From a virus, in the IMG/VR virus record IMGVR_UViG_3300027861_000012, positions 96,380 through 160,379 of that record: a stretch of DNA of 64,000 nt. One strand, 5' to 3'. The notes beneath the pieces are model-generated. The model made no database searches, was not told the origin of the DNA, and worked only from the letters and a program-made list of their open reading frames with translations. Every line of letters starts with the position of its first letter. Positions within the stretch are counted from its first letter, which is position 1. Positions 13,201 through 20,595 of this stretch are shown here, in pieces. The translations under genes and the position numbers were made by a program.

Positions 13201-16200
13201 GGATATAGCCAACATCGATTGCGTGCTCAAGCCCAACGGTGTTTTCAGAATCACGCGGGCGAATCAACGGATTTTCAATGTCTTGCCCCGCCAACAATAC
13301 GGAAACCAAGGTCTTGCCCAGGATGGCGGTACGGTCACCAACATGGGTAAGATCAATGGAGGTGTCGGGACTACGTGGGAAGACGGCTGTGTATGCGAGA
13401 GTATCGTCCAACGACATTGTGGTGTCAATTGAGCGATCAAAGATGGCAAGATATAGGGCCGTATGATCTGGGTCGATAGCATTGCTGCTACTACGAGCCC
13501 AGACCATAAGACCGATGAACTCATCCGTGAGGTTGAAATCACTACTGAATGATCGCCCATAGACACCATTGAATGCCAGGATGCTATTTAGTCCAACAGT
13601 ATTCTCAGAATCACGCGGACGAACGGCATCATAGTCAATGACCCCGGTGGGCTCCAATGTGTTGGTCGATTCACGCTGCAAGCTGTAAATGACATCAAGA
13701 TCGTGGTCCAGTGATGTGGTGACGCTAGCATCCAACGGGCGAGTGATATTCTGTGTAGTGGCATCACTGGGGCTCAGTGTGGAAGTCCCGTCATGACTCA
13801 CGAGTGCGATTCTATCAACGGTGTCTGATACATCAATTGAGTTTGAGCCGCTACGGGGCCACACAGTATCTTGTTCTGCTGTTGCCGATACCGTCATGAT
13901 GTTGGACAAGAGACGATCAAAGACTGCCAGGTACAGGGCTTGATCAGTTGAAGTCAGCGTGTCGCTGGAATTTCTTGGCCAAATGGTATCTTGTTCGGCA
14001 GACTGTGAAAGTGTCCCTGTATTCTCGGCTTGGAGTTGTAGGATTCCACTTCTGCTGGCAGTATCATCGGGATCGAGTGTATTACTGGCATATCGATCAA
14101 AGACCATTTGGCGCTCGGCAGTATGATCGGGCGTCAGTGTATGAGACAGGTCTTTGCCGACCACAATCAGGCGTGTTAGAAGATGACTGATGGTAACCGT
14201 GTGTGATTCAGTCCGGTCATAGGTGGCTACACGCCCCGCCGAGTCAGTGGCATCAATGGTGTTTGAAAGTACCCGATCAAAAATAGCCAGATACAAACCG
14301 CTATCACTGATGTCTAGCGATACGTCTGCTGATCGCCCAAAGATTCCCGTATAGACAAAGTCCTGACTGAGTGTAATCGTGACGGAAGGTTGCTTCCCGA
14401 GGACGGCAGTTCGGTCGCCCACACTATCAAATGTCAGGAGCAGTTCGGCATCGCGCGGCCACACCATATCCTGATCAGGGGTTGTGTCAAAGATCAAACC
14501 GCTGGTTAGCGTCTTTCCAAGGGTCGTGGTGCGGTCATAGTCATGGCTCAACACGATGGTGGATGTGCTGTCTAACGGCCGAACTGTGTCCTGCACATTG
14601 GTATCCGAGATATCCAGAGTATGATTCAAGGATTTCCCGAGGGTTGCAATCCGGTCACCCGTACCACTGAGGTCGAGTGTATCAACTGAATTTCGTGGCC
14701 AGACTGTATCCTGTTCCCCGGCATCTGACAGCGGAATGATGTGAGATGGTTGTTTCTGAAGCGTAGCAGTTCTATCAACAACATAATCCAAATCAATGGT
14801 AGACGAACTGCTTCGTGGCCAGATTGTATCCTGTTCGTTGCTGTCAGAAAGATCAAGAGTATGGCTCAAGGATTTCCCGAGGGTAGCAATCCGATCTCCA
14901 GTATCACTTAACGTGATAGTGTTGGTTGAACTCCTTGGCCAGATCGTATCTTGTTCAACTGAATCAGACAGGGTAAGCGTGTGTGAAGGTTGCTTCTGAA
15001 GCGTTGCGATTCGATCAACAACATCAGATAGTTCGAGTTCATCCAGAACTACAAAAGCCTCAAACACAGTATCTTGGGTTGCTATTGAGTCTAGTTCAAG
15101 AACACTGGTTGCAGACCGATTCAGGATGCTGGTTTCAGTAGCGGTGCTGGTCAGACTCAAAGTATCGGTGCTGTACCGATCAAAGAGCATGACACGGGAT
15201 ACCGTATCAGATAGGCTGATTGTATCCAAAAAGGCTCGACCGAGAATGGCAACACGGTCGCCAACATGGGTGAGATCAATATCGTGTGTAATATGACGCA
15301 ACCAGTCAGTATCCATTATGGCGGTACTGGTCCATGTCAATGACTGCGAGAGACCTTTACCAAGGGTAGCTGTTCTGTCACCAATATCGGTGGCTGCGAG
15401 CGTGCTGGTAGCGGATCGTGGCCAGATGGTATCTTGCTCGGCACTGATAGACCATGCGAGACTGCTGGTAGCATAACGATCCCAAAGTATGACACGGATG
15501 ACACTGTCACTCAGTGTCAGATCGTCGGTTTGATTCTTAGTCACTTGGATGAGGACATCCGGAGTCTGAGCGATGAGCACCCCAGAAGATGCGCTGCGTG
15601 GCCAGATTGTATCCTGTTCAACATCGCTGTCGATGGTAAGGGTATCAGTGAGTTCTTTGCCAAGTGTGGCAATGCGATCCACAATACTCGTGAGGTCCAG
15701 TGTATTGGCAGTATTTCGTGGCCAGATCGTATCTTGTTCTGCATCACTGTCAATGGTGAGCGTATGGGATTGATCTTTCTGCAACTCAACGATATGCTCA
15801 AGTCCGTGCCCCACACCGATGGTATTGGTAGCTGATCGTGGCCATACGGTATCTTGCTCGGCACCACTATCGATTGCTACTGTGTGGGTTAGTTCTTTAC
15901 CCAGGGTTGCAATTCGGTCTACTGTGCCAGTGAGATCAAGAGTGCTGTCAGCGGTACGGGGCCATACTGTATCTTGTGTCACAATACTGCTTAGTGTAAG
16001 CGTATGGGACTCATCTTTCTGCACAGTGATGATTCGATCAAGTTCATGATCCAACCCCATGGTATCGGCTGATGATCGTGGCCAAATTGTATCTTGCTCG
16101 ACTGTGGAATCCCATGTGAGTGTATGGGTCGGAGCACGATTCAAAATAGCAACTCGGTCTCCAAGGCTAGTCAGATTAAGCGTGTTTTCAGCATATCTGT

Positions 16201-19200
16201 CCCAGACCGTCAACTGAGTGATCACCTCAGATAGTGTCAGAGTATTACTCAGAGACCTGACAAATATGGCCAGATACAAGGCTTCATCGGTTGCAGCCAA
16301 TGTGTTATCCGCCGACCGATTGAAATCCCCGGTGTATGTGAATTCTTGGGAGACAACCAGCGTGTGCGACAAGTCTTTCCCAAGGAACAGTGTTGCATGA
16401 TTGCTGTGATCTAGGTCTAGGGTATGGTCGAGTGACCGTGGGAATAGGGCCACGTATTCAACAAGGTGGTCCAGTTTGTTCCATGTAAGGTCATCGGAGT
16501 GGACCGCCAGGTTAAGGACGATATTGCGATGCAGAAGATGTTCCACGCCAATATCACCATCAGATTGACGAACGAAAACCAACTCCCGTTCTGCCAGATC
16601 ATCCAGTGTGGTCTCGGTGCTTATGGGACGTAGGAACAGAGCCACACGCTCAGTCTCATCACCAAGACTCAGTGTAACATCAGGCAGTCGAACAAACACA
16701 CTGTCTTGAACCACGAGGTGGTCCAAAATGATATTGTCAACGAAACCCCGTTCCAAGATGTAATTGGTATGCAACAGGTGCGAGAGATCGATTGTGCTGG
16801 AGGCATCTCTTGGCCGTACAGCATCATGATCTGGTGTGCTGATTAGCTCCAGAGTTTGTTCAATATCTTTCTGAAGAATGACATTGAGATCAAGAAGCTC
16901 GCTAAGTGTCAGGGTATGTTCGACGCTACGTGGCCGCACCATGTAACCGTCAGCCTGATGATCCAAATCTGGTTCTGAATCTGTGGGCCGCTGTGCATAA
17001 ACCAACACTTCCACGATGGCATTGGCAACAATTTCGCTGGCCGCCGAGCGTGGACGATCAGAGTCATGCATGACAGCATCTGTAATCGTGATACTGTGTG
17101 CAATTGATCGGTCACGAACCGCAAGGTATGTTGCCAGGTCATTGGTGTCAAGATCACTGACCAAGTATCGTGTTCGGTCAGTAAAGAATTCTGCCGCTTG
17201 TGTGACCGTAAACAGATTATTGGTTGCATACCTATCAAAGACAGCATCGAATGTGACGACATCGTACATGGTAGACAGCATGTTGTAGGCTGTCATTGAA
17301 TAGATGTCAGCAAGTTCGGCTTCGAGTTCAACACTGGCTGTCAAACCATTTCGATGATCCCGCACGATGGGGTCCTGTGGTGAGACAATGACACCGCGCC
17401 ACTCGCGGTTTTCCCAATCTAGTAATCCAACCTCTTTACCCAGGGTTTGACGACAGAAATCTAGGAAGTTCTGTGCCTCATCTTCTGCCAGTCCGTTGAA
17501 TTGGAACGTCAAATGCTGAATCTTGGGCCAAATCTGGTCGGCAAAAACAATCAGTGTCCCGCCACGGCTCTCTCGTTTGATGCGGTGGAACGCCAGGCTG
17601 TCCTTATTGTCAAACTCTGGCCCACGTAAATGAATTGATAGTGTGGGATCGACAGCAGGGTAGAAAAAGGTGACACCACTGGAATCACCAATCACCGGTT
17701 GGCCTGTTTTTGGTGGTGATGGGGCATCAGGGTCAGTTGTTGATCCAACAAACGGTGAGTAATTATGCAGTGTTGAATCTTGAAGATTGACAAACGCCAT
17801 CGTTTGAGTCAACAAAAGATTAGTCGTAACCTCAAACGGAGCCCGCAGAATAATTCGATCAACTTCATGTAAAAGACTCAGTGTGTCACTGGCTCGCTCT
17901 GTGGTGAGTCCTCTCGCCTCATGACTGAGAGTCAAATACGAGGTTGCCGATTCTGCAATGCTTAGCTGAGCGTAATCTCCAAGATCGATGGTATTGGTAG
18001 CCGAAGCTGACGTACCCGTAGACAATGCCAGGGCCGCAGAAGCCTCACTGGTGAACCAAATGTTTTGGGTACGAATTGGAAGTGTGCCCAAAGATATGGT
18101 GTATTCGGCCGCGTGAGTTAGCTCGTAAAGACGTTCCAGATTATACTGGGTGGTCAATGGGTCATAGACTTGTACCAGCGGCCCAAGAAACTCTGATTCA
18201 GCCGAGACATGACGTGGATATCGAACATCCTCGGCATGACTCAATGAGAGGATATTACTGGCAGACACTTGCCGGATACTGGGATCAACCTGTTCGCTAA
18301 ACGACAGTGTGGACTCACAGTTGCCAATAAACGGGCGACCAACATATGCAGTCTGAACCAGGGTCAGAAAACCGGTTTCGGTTCCTGGGTACTTCGGGTA
18401 GACCAGATAGACAATGTAGTCCCAGTTGTCCAACACCGATTCGGCGTACAAACTGATCCAGGATATTCGAGCCGTCTGGCTAAGATTAAGCGAGTCGCTG
18501 GCATCGCCATGCCATGGAACTGGCGTATAGGGACCATCGACAAATTGAATCTCACTCAAGGCGTCCACAACGTGCCAAGTATGTTTTGCACGCCCAACCA
18601 GATACATCAGGTCATGAGTCATGCTCTCATTGAACGGCTGGGTGACATCATGGTCATGACTAAGATTCAATTGGCTGATGACTGGCGCAATATACCAGTC
18701 TCCCACAGCGTCGGTATTCAGAACTATATCATCCTGTGCCGAGAGACTCCAGGGTCTGACAACACTGACCACATCATTAAGGGTCAGGGTGTCCGCCACT
18801 GGAAGCACATCAGTCGCTAGGATTGAGGAAAAGGTGATGGTGTGTTCTTCAGAACGGTACCAAGGTCGAATGACATTGAGATCATCATTGAGATCAAGAT
18901 CATCTGATGCGTCACCGAAACGCAAGTGATGCCTGGAGGCGTCCGTCATGGACGAGAGATCATCGGTAGCATTGATATACCACGGCCGAGTAGTAGTGGC
19001 TACTGATGTGAGGTCCAGGTTGTTGATAGCATACTCAAAGAGCCAGTTATGTTCCGGCAAGCTGCCAAGAACAAGACTGTTACTGGCCGAGAGTTGGAAG
19101 ATAGTCTGACGCGATGCATCATTCAGAATCAGTTCGTTGGAAGCATCGCGTGTGATGCGACCAAAGGCCACATTTATGTCTTGAGTGAGCGTTTCAGACA

Positions 19201-19549
19201 GGTGGGAATGTGGAACCGTATTGAGAAGATCCCAAGAAGCATGGAGCACTTCCATGCTCAAACCTGTCATGCGGATGCGACCGCTACCGGGTTTACCTAA
19301 AACCTCGATACGCTGCTGGGACAGCCTAAGATACCCTGGATCGGGTAGGCCAAGAACATCCAGATGTTGTGTGGGTACAATCAAATCACCAGGATCGGAT
19401 TGGCCCAGTACCTCGATGTGTTGCTGCGCAGTACGAATATCACCTGGGTCTGATTGACCCATGGCAAGAATCGACTGCATAGTGACTTGTAACTCGGATG
19501 GTATTTCAGCAAATACCAAGACCGATTGTTTCGTTACACGAATCGACAT
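4277..19549 (-). CDS. Giant 5090-residue tail protein of 20-residue repeats with four beta-propellers
   Basis: One uninterrupted frame of 5090 codons; its ATG shares a base with the upstream TAA stop (TAATG). Residues 1-85 carry short repeats with GQSDPGD and EVLG motifs. From ~85 the chain is mostly tandem 20-residue units with consensus like NTLDLSDTGDRIATLGK alternating with HTLTLSDSVEQDTIWPR. By length arithmetic that is roughly 180 units. At about 593-750 a different domain (DSSGVTFFYP to LTASVELEAEL, with LLDWENREWRGVIV) resembles tail-distal/minor-tail domains. Four propeller-like insertions lie near residues 2658-2955, 3218-3510, 3716-3986 and 4113-4413, with motifs such as NHKMYWTDN, NKIMRADLDGSN and EKMFWSDM. 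Position after tape measure and LamG proteins suggests a tail-tip or side-fibre component for host adsorption. The regular alternating hydrophobics suggest a beta-solenoid or extended beta fibre. The last codons KE-stop (AAGGAATAA) form the ribosome site of the next gene. Confidence 0.9.
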   Translation of the reverse strand: MSIRVTKQSVLVFAEIPSELQVTMQSILAMGQSDPGDIRTAQQHIEVLGQSDPGDLIVPTQHLDVLGLPDPGYLRLSQQRIEVLGKPGSGRIRMTGLSMEVLHASWDLLNTVPHSHLSETLTQDINVAFGRITRDASNELILNDASRQTIFQLSASNSLVLGSLPEHNWLFEYAINNLDLTSVATTTRPWYINATDDLSSMTDASRHHLRFGDASDDLDLNDDLNVIRPWYRSEEHTITFSSILATDVLPVADTLTLNDVVSVVRPWSLSAQDDIVLNTDAVGDWYIAPVISQLNLSHDHDVTQPFNESMTHDLMYLVGRAKHTWHVVDALSEIQFVDGPYTPVPWHGDASDSLNLSQTARISWISLYAESVLDNWDYIVYLVYPKYPGTETGFLTLVQTAYVGRPFIGNCESTLSFSEQVDPSIRQVSASNILSLSHAEDVRYPRHVSAESEFLGPLVQVYDPLTTQYNLERLYELTHAAEYTISLGTLPIRTQNIWFTSEASAALALSTGTSASATNTIDLGDYAQLSIAESATSYLTLSHEARGLTTERASDTLSLLHEVDRIILRAPFEVTTNLLLTQTMAFVNLQDSTLHNYSPFVGSTTDPDAPSPPKTGQPVIGDSSGVTFFYPAVDPTLSIHLRGPEFDNKDSLAFHRIKRESRGGTLIVFADQIWPKIQHLTFQFNGLAEDEAQNFLDFCRQTLGKEVGLLDWENREWRGVIVSPQDPIVRDHRNGLTASVELEAELADIYSMTAYNMLSTMYDVVTFDAVFDRYATNNLFTVTQAAEFFTDRTRYLVSDLDTNDLATYLAVRDRSIAHSITITDAVMHDSDRPRSAASEIVANAIVEVLVYAQRPTDSEPDLDHQADGYMVRPRSVEHTLTLSELLDLNVILQKDIEQTLELISTPDHDAVRPRDASSTIDLSHLLHTNYILERGFVDNIILDHLVVQDSVFVRLPDVTLSLGDETERVALFLRPISTETTLDDLAERELVFVRQSDGDIGVEHLLHRNIVLNLAVHSDDLTWNKLDHLVEYVALFPRSLDHTLDLDHSNHATLFLGKDLSHTLVVSQEFTYTGDFNRSADNTLAATDEALYLAIFVRSLSNTLTLSEVITQLTVWDRYAENTLNLTSLGDRVAILNRAPTHTLTWDSTVEQDTIWPRSSADTMGLDHELDRIITVQKDESHTLTLSSIVTQDTVWPRTADSTLDLTGTVDRIATLGKELTHTVAIDSGAEQDTVWPRSATNTIGVGHGLEHIVELQKDQSHTLTIDSDAEQDTIWPRNTANTLDLTSIVDRIATLGKELTDTLTIDSDVEQDTIWPRSASSGVLIAQTPDVLIQVTKNQTDDLTLSDSVIRVILWDRYATSSLAWSISAEQDTIWPRSATSTLAATDIGDRTATLGKGLSQSLTWTSTAIMDTDWLRHITHDIDLTHVGDRVAILGRAFLDTISLSDTVSRVMLFDRYSTDTLSLTSTATETSILNRSATSVLELDSIATQDTVFEAFVVLDELELSDVVDRIATLQKQPSHTLTLSDSVEQDTIWPRSSTNTITLSDTGDRIATLGKSLSHTLDLSDSNEQDTIWPRSSSSTIDLDYVVDRTATLQKQPSHIIPLSDAGEQDTVWPRNSVDTLDLSGTGDRIATLGKSLNHTLDISDTNVQDTVRPLDSTSTIVLSHDYDRTTTLGKTLTSGLIFDTTPDQDMVWPRDAELLLTFDSVGDRTAVLGKQPSVTITLSQDFVYTGIFGRSADVSLDISDSGLYLAIFDRVLSNTIDATDSAGRVATYDRTESHTVTISHLLTRLIVVGKDLSHTLTPDHTAERQMVFDRYASNTLDPDDTASRSGILQLQAENTGTLSQSAEQDTIWPRNSSDTLTSTDQALYLAVFDRLLSNIMTVSATAEQDTVWPRSGSNSIDVSDTVDRIALVSHDGTSTLSPSDATTQNITRPLDASVTTSLDHDLDVIYSLQRESTNTLEPTGVIDYDAVRPRDSENTVGLNSILAFNGVYGRSFSSDFNLTDEFIGLMVWARSSSNAIDPDHTALYLAIFDRSIDTTMSLDDTLAYTAVFPRSPDTSIDLTHVGDRTAILGKTLVSVLLAGQDIENPLIRPRDSENTVGLEHAIDVGYILQRSSDDTLDLDHTLVYPMVRPRSATSTPDLSQVVGRIIVVTKDLTSVLIVSQVLDDIWAYLRTATNTMDLDDTATRVFVVSRSATGTLDPSSSASYLAIFDHSLGNTLDVSGTVDTNFLRPRSADNTATLSDVASRVATLGKSFTQTINLSHTVLEETESLRHLVHSLDLSDSMDRVAILGKSLTDSLVPISDTAEELMVFQRDPTDTTDLTSAVTFLGVWDRYATTIWEPNQTASQNAVRPRSLESPLDTWHHLARIVSLGKLLTDDIPVDDTAEQDSVFPRSAGDSVAIDDQLDVNYVLDREMPHSLDLSQIFVGNMIRPRAATDSLDLDATLETIFLLGKDITDTLTLSDEVTEVSVLNRASTDDLDLISTPDRTIIVYKTMSHSMDLDDTATQDTFWALRALSHTIDLDHAADVLPVRFGNAINYLFPGQLAEALPITGGTTASELTDLDHEATADNTVKFHYGTDDIDLTDAATGLRIIERSITQDLTPSDTGDRTAVLGHTLSHTVTWDDDAFLSTIESPIDYLPLSDAAAVTRILDPNGRLYMIDQLYDEILSMKADGTDPYVVATTQIGAPYPDLNSGGGWHMVIDGINHKMYWTDNLRNKIMRADLDGSNVTEIRSWIPYLEPGWPGGILDVTVDPANNKIYYTHQNGGFGAVYQNNLDGTDESLIASTGGLGTYNLHSIAIDPADQQLYIGATTFVNPGVPGEIWRMNTDGSGLTLWMEIPGDPYYMEFVPAHESLLWVNQAGVSTFYQAHKDDTEETKIEVVYPNPHQIKDFAYNPNDDCIYSISSDTSSRYVEKIDWNGYNRTVVHTWPDATRPTNRTTVYGFAIDEAPIPTFLEDVEHTLNLSQVADRVAILERAETSTLVLESLEDYSFVVTADIEANLTFLDQIVYLVTEVSATSDMDLSHTAIEETDSYRLGTGTLSLSDDVNRIALVSHDAISNLTLSADAHEDFLSLEFVDSTIMWGYYANRETVYVRALSNLLIVEHDLKKVHIESAEDNLNLTQNINLGYLLTTPASSTINLSSDAVFDINRVLFATSDIGFTEDASRAGSTYTYDATDTLELDAPVYFPVDLAASNTLHLSGYSYYDIQVTIGPLWLGVSSGANGILGMNEYGQTKHIFGTSKHSDLRIDTVGNRVYGYGASDGPKVINSWDMDGNDPVGIVDLNDGTWSEWWAYHAGGYSTFDIIPSLGRLVFTVDGGHCPEGGCSAMYTVRMSDGGDHIQMLGAGGVFMYGSCLRRDPNTGLFWTFGSDTGSHTFHNLLVGNGYTNWSHVVAMPINKTYDAIAFDHNNDYVYFGASQDARIWRVNKTAPYNLQLVGTMTGQGGYEGVEKMVYDHESDILYLASKYAVYALDTNTMSLSTMRNTSAYDEGTYIYFDSVDLNDTTSFYHVRPRAAWNNMALDHSLSAVYSYHAPTPLTLSDELDLEQILNKDLDDTLVLEATAAQDTFWAIRTTADSIDLDHAASTIHVALRAAEDTLTLSYRTSRTFEVEHGDTLVLVQDLDRTAITNQSITDSITSTQSAVRYVVWPRSAISTLDLDHEAQETTIFSRSETDTLVALSDFAQKTFTPEATSTLVLDHTLVHGHANANTFALHLMDNQDNRCRVITLDGSHLKDLFESGVPFTPGDAVISLDDERIFWAETYSGAGALKSANLDGTDVEMLASGYANVMNVAVNDATDHVFAYVHSTNSTIRAIWRMNYDGSNPQKIVPGTSLTRVRGLEVSNGYLYIVDNGAGYIKRCELTGSNLTNLVQTNTDPTGPTAITIDPVNEKMFWSDMMHQDIKSADLDGSNVAQVAFIATYAVDMVYNFEDEYIYYTHQGDSHQVRRIKAYASFPTQEIIRIDNDASYTGIALGPQDWIIHLSAADSFTPEHSASVDVVWARTVEHTIPVTDEMDRIAILGRTLASGLDIDDTILGYLGSYEPVEQAIPLDDQLDLVAIPLRLGENDLDLDSDANTLWSAGRTVTQGLTLSDVVLYDLDEHVEGDGRVYTGEGYEGDSLHSRIVKFRPDLTGKETAIELNDLPYPAGSQAYPNDTWDLGIVDDRIYFGSYVFGYEFGCDLNGANFYVYPNPPVYRASRSFVDSQNNNMYAIHAPAILFNNGYGSIWDLDNVNPDVNFGSGYASDLAGDGANRRLWYADRSPTGRIVEKNLDTNAEIVRLGNLTDFPGTRPWIHLNYDETNGRLFWLYKSLSTGYARAFYADVDGPSAWVITEISIPSGHFEHIAFNAVNDSIYTVCYQDNAAAGTYIGLHSVKITAPHTHNQVSAGTEYQRPWGLAIAPYTGYTRTRQMLGDLDFVHSLVYGHVAPRSSSDTLDLSAIAGQDTVWPRSTAVSLSLGDESTVVFVPLKEVTANIDLSDSVTQNRIRTTDDTSTLTISSVVDEAFLSLEGSTSDIDLADTAVGAITVRQRWSESDLDLTDTGAETSILGRSATNAVTLSDVTTRIATLGKSLSNTLTASGLAVADMVYLRYASNAIDLSSIGDRNVVVTLAHDNTLTLVSIVDRNIVSQQAGSTTVELDSIGYETTDFNEVIIHAATISDELATLFVLGPPLADDLDLSDSSGETLVLPRFGEDSTDLAQALNLGYTLTRDLDTDLTVGDVATSITFRDRDASSTFTLTSISDKQPIFSRFAAHTMTLDDDLDLTSILNKSIESTLTLDEVLSYEHFISPASSSSIDLDDIIVVEVIRNAANTLILSDASVFDVVWDRYAENTLVMDDSANEAVVSPRSVDHEIAASDVATQDTVWARDLTNAIELTDDLNLGYSLQRSGTSDLTLSSAASFNITRNRTGDNTITLSSLPGETTVALQALESTAALGQALSLASSVYNRDSDDTLTWQSRAWDSIVEDTEVSFTLDDNMAVSIVYAGDDFTTHPRVTENVVDLTQESTFNLASVESADNTGDLTQTATRSMTFARSASDDLTWAHRVWPRTYDGDAEDTLVPASSASAVIEPPESGSLYVIDKE

Positions 19550-20595
19550 TAAACCGCCTTAACACCGAAAGTTGCGTTATTGATGCCCTCTGGTGTCCAA
19601 ACCACACCAGTATCAGGATCTATGGTGGAAATTCCATAGTTCATCTGATAGTATTCATGGGCAGAGTATTCGTCTCCGGAATCAAAGTCTTCAATGGTGC
19701 CATTGGAATCAATTCTGAAGTACAATTCCCAACCGTGCGCCGCTAGTGTTCGGGTACATGCATTTAACTGGAGACCCAGTACCTCTAAGCTCGGGTACAA
19801 TGATCCCCAGGAGAACATGTCCACACTGCCAGATACATCGGTTTCGACGTAGCTGGCATCATCATCTAAAATCACCTCATTCAAATAAGACACATGCGAG
19901 GAGGGGCCGCTTGCATCCCATTGATTTGATGGCTCGTCACCGTACAGCGAAATCCCTTCAATCCTACATGGACCGAGGAAATCGTTGTGCGGTGCCGGAC
20001 CATCGCCATCACAGACATAAATGTCATCATACATACATGTCCGGTCTATAGTGAATTGAACACCCTGAACAGTATCATGGTTCCAGGGATCGGTATCAAT
20101 TCCAGATAAGGAGAGTACAGTGTTGCCATCCACACGAACCTCAACAGTTCCAGCGGAATCATGGATGTATGCCTTGACTTCAATGTAGTTCCACTGAAGC
20201 ACTGCTAAGTTAGCCCCAACACTTTCACCACGAAACGTGTCACCCGTGTAAATTCTAAGTTCCCCGTTCATCATCCGACGTAATCGTACTTGTTGCCACC
20301 CTACAGGCGACAGTAGCATCATAAGATCACTGTTATCAATGAACCAGTCGCTGCCACGCCACCCAAACCCGACAATCCACGTTGTATGTTCTGCCTCTAA
20401 GCGTTGACGAAAGAGACAACTATTGCTATTGGGGTATTTGAAACCAAGTCCGACCCCGTCACGCCCGACCTGGATACTGGCGCTATTATGATGCTCCAGG
20501 TAACTCCACTTTTTGTGCATAGCATCATACAGGTCGAGACCAGTAGTACCGGCCGGACCCATATTTTCAAAGCCTTCAATCCAGCGTAATGCCAT
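19549..20595 (-). CDS. LamG-like tail protein, paralogue 3 of 3
   Basis: 348 residues, starting MALRWIEGFENMG. The start shares a base with the previous stop (TAATG at 20595). The N-terminal two thirds look like a concanavalin A/LamG-type beta sandwich: ...WIVGFGWRG..., EVRVDGNTVLSLSG, and an IDDVYICD-like strand here read as YDDIYVCDGDG. The C-terminal third carries WDASGPSSHVSYLNE, then ends GINNATFGVKAV, matching the ends of the two upstream paralogues (GINAIQAGVKVG, GFNAAQFGVKVG). Probably a virion surface or receptor-binding tail protein that sits with the giant fibre encoded immediately downstream. Function is inferred from fold-like pattern and position. Confidence 0.85.
   Translation of the reverse strand: MALRWIEGFENMGPAGTTGLDLYDAMHKKWSYLEHHNSASIQVGRDGVGLGFKYPNSNSCLFRQRLEAEHTTWIVGFGWRGSDWFIDNSDLMMLLSPVGWQQVRLRRMMNGELRIYTGDTFRGESVGANLAVLQWNYIEVKAYIHDSAGTVEVRVDGNTVLSLSGIDTDPWNHDTVQGVQFTIDRTCMYDDIYVCDGDGPAPHNDFLGPCRIEGISLYGDEPSNQWDASGPSSHVSYLNEVILDDDASYVETDVSGSVDMFSWGSLYPSLEVLGLQLNACTRTLAAHGWELYFRIDSNGTIEDFDSGDEYSAHEYYQMNYGISTIDPDTGVVWTPEGINNATFGVKAV

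Noticed and set aside
13860-16500. Regular 60-bp spaced repeats as a CRISPR array
   Set aside because: They lie in one open reading frame, encode the 20-residue units and have no spacer-like unique sequences.
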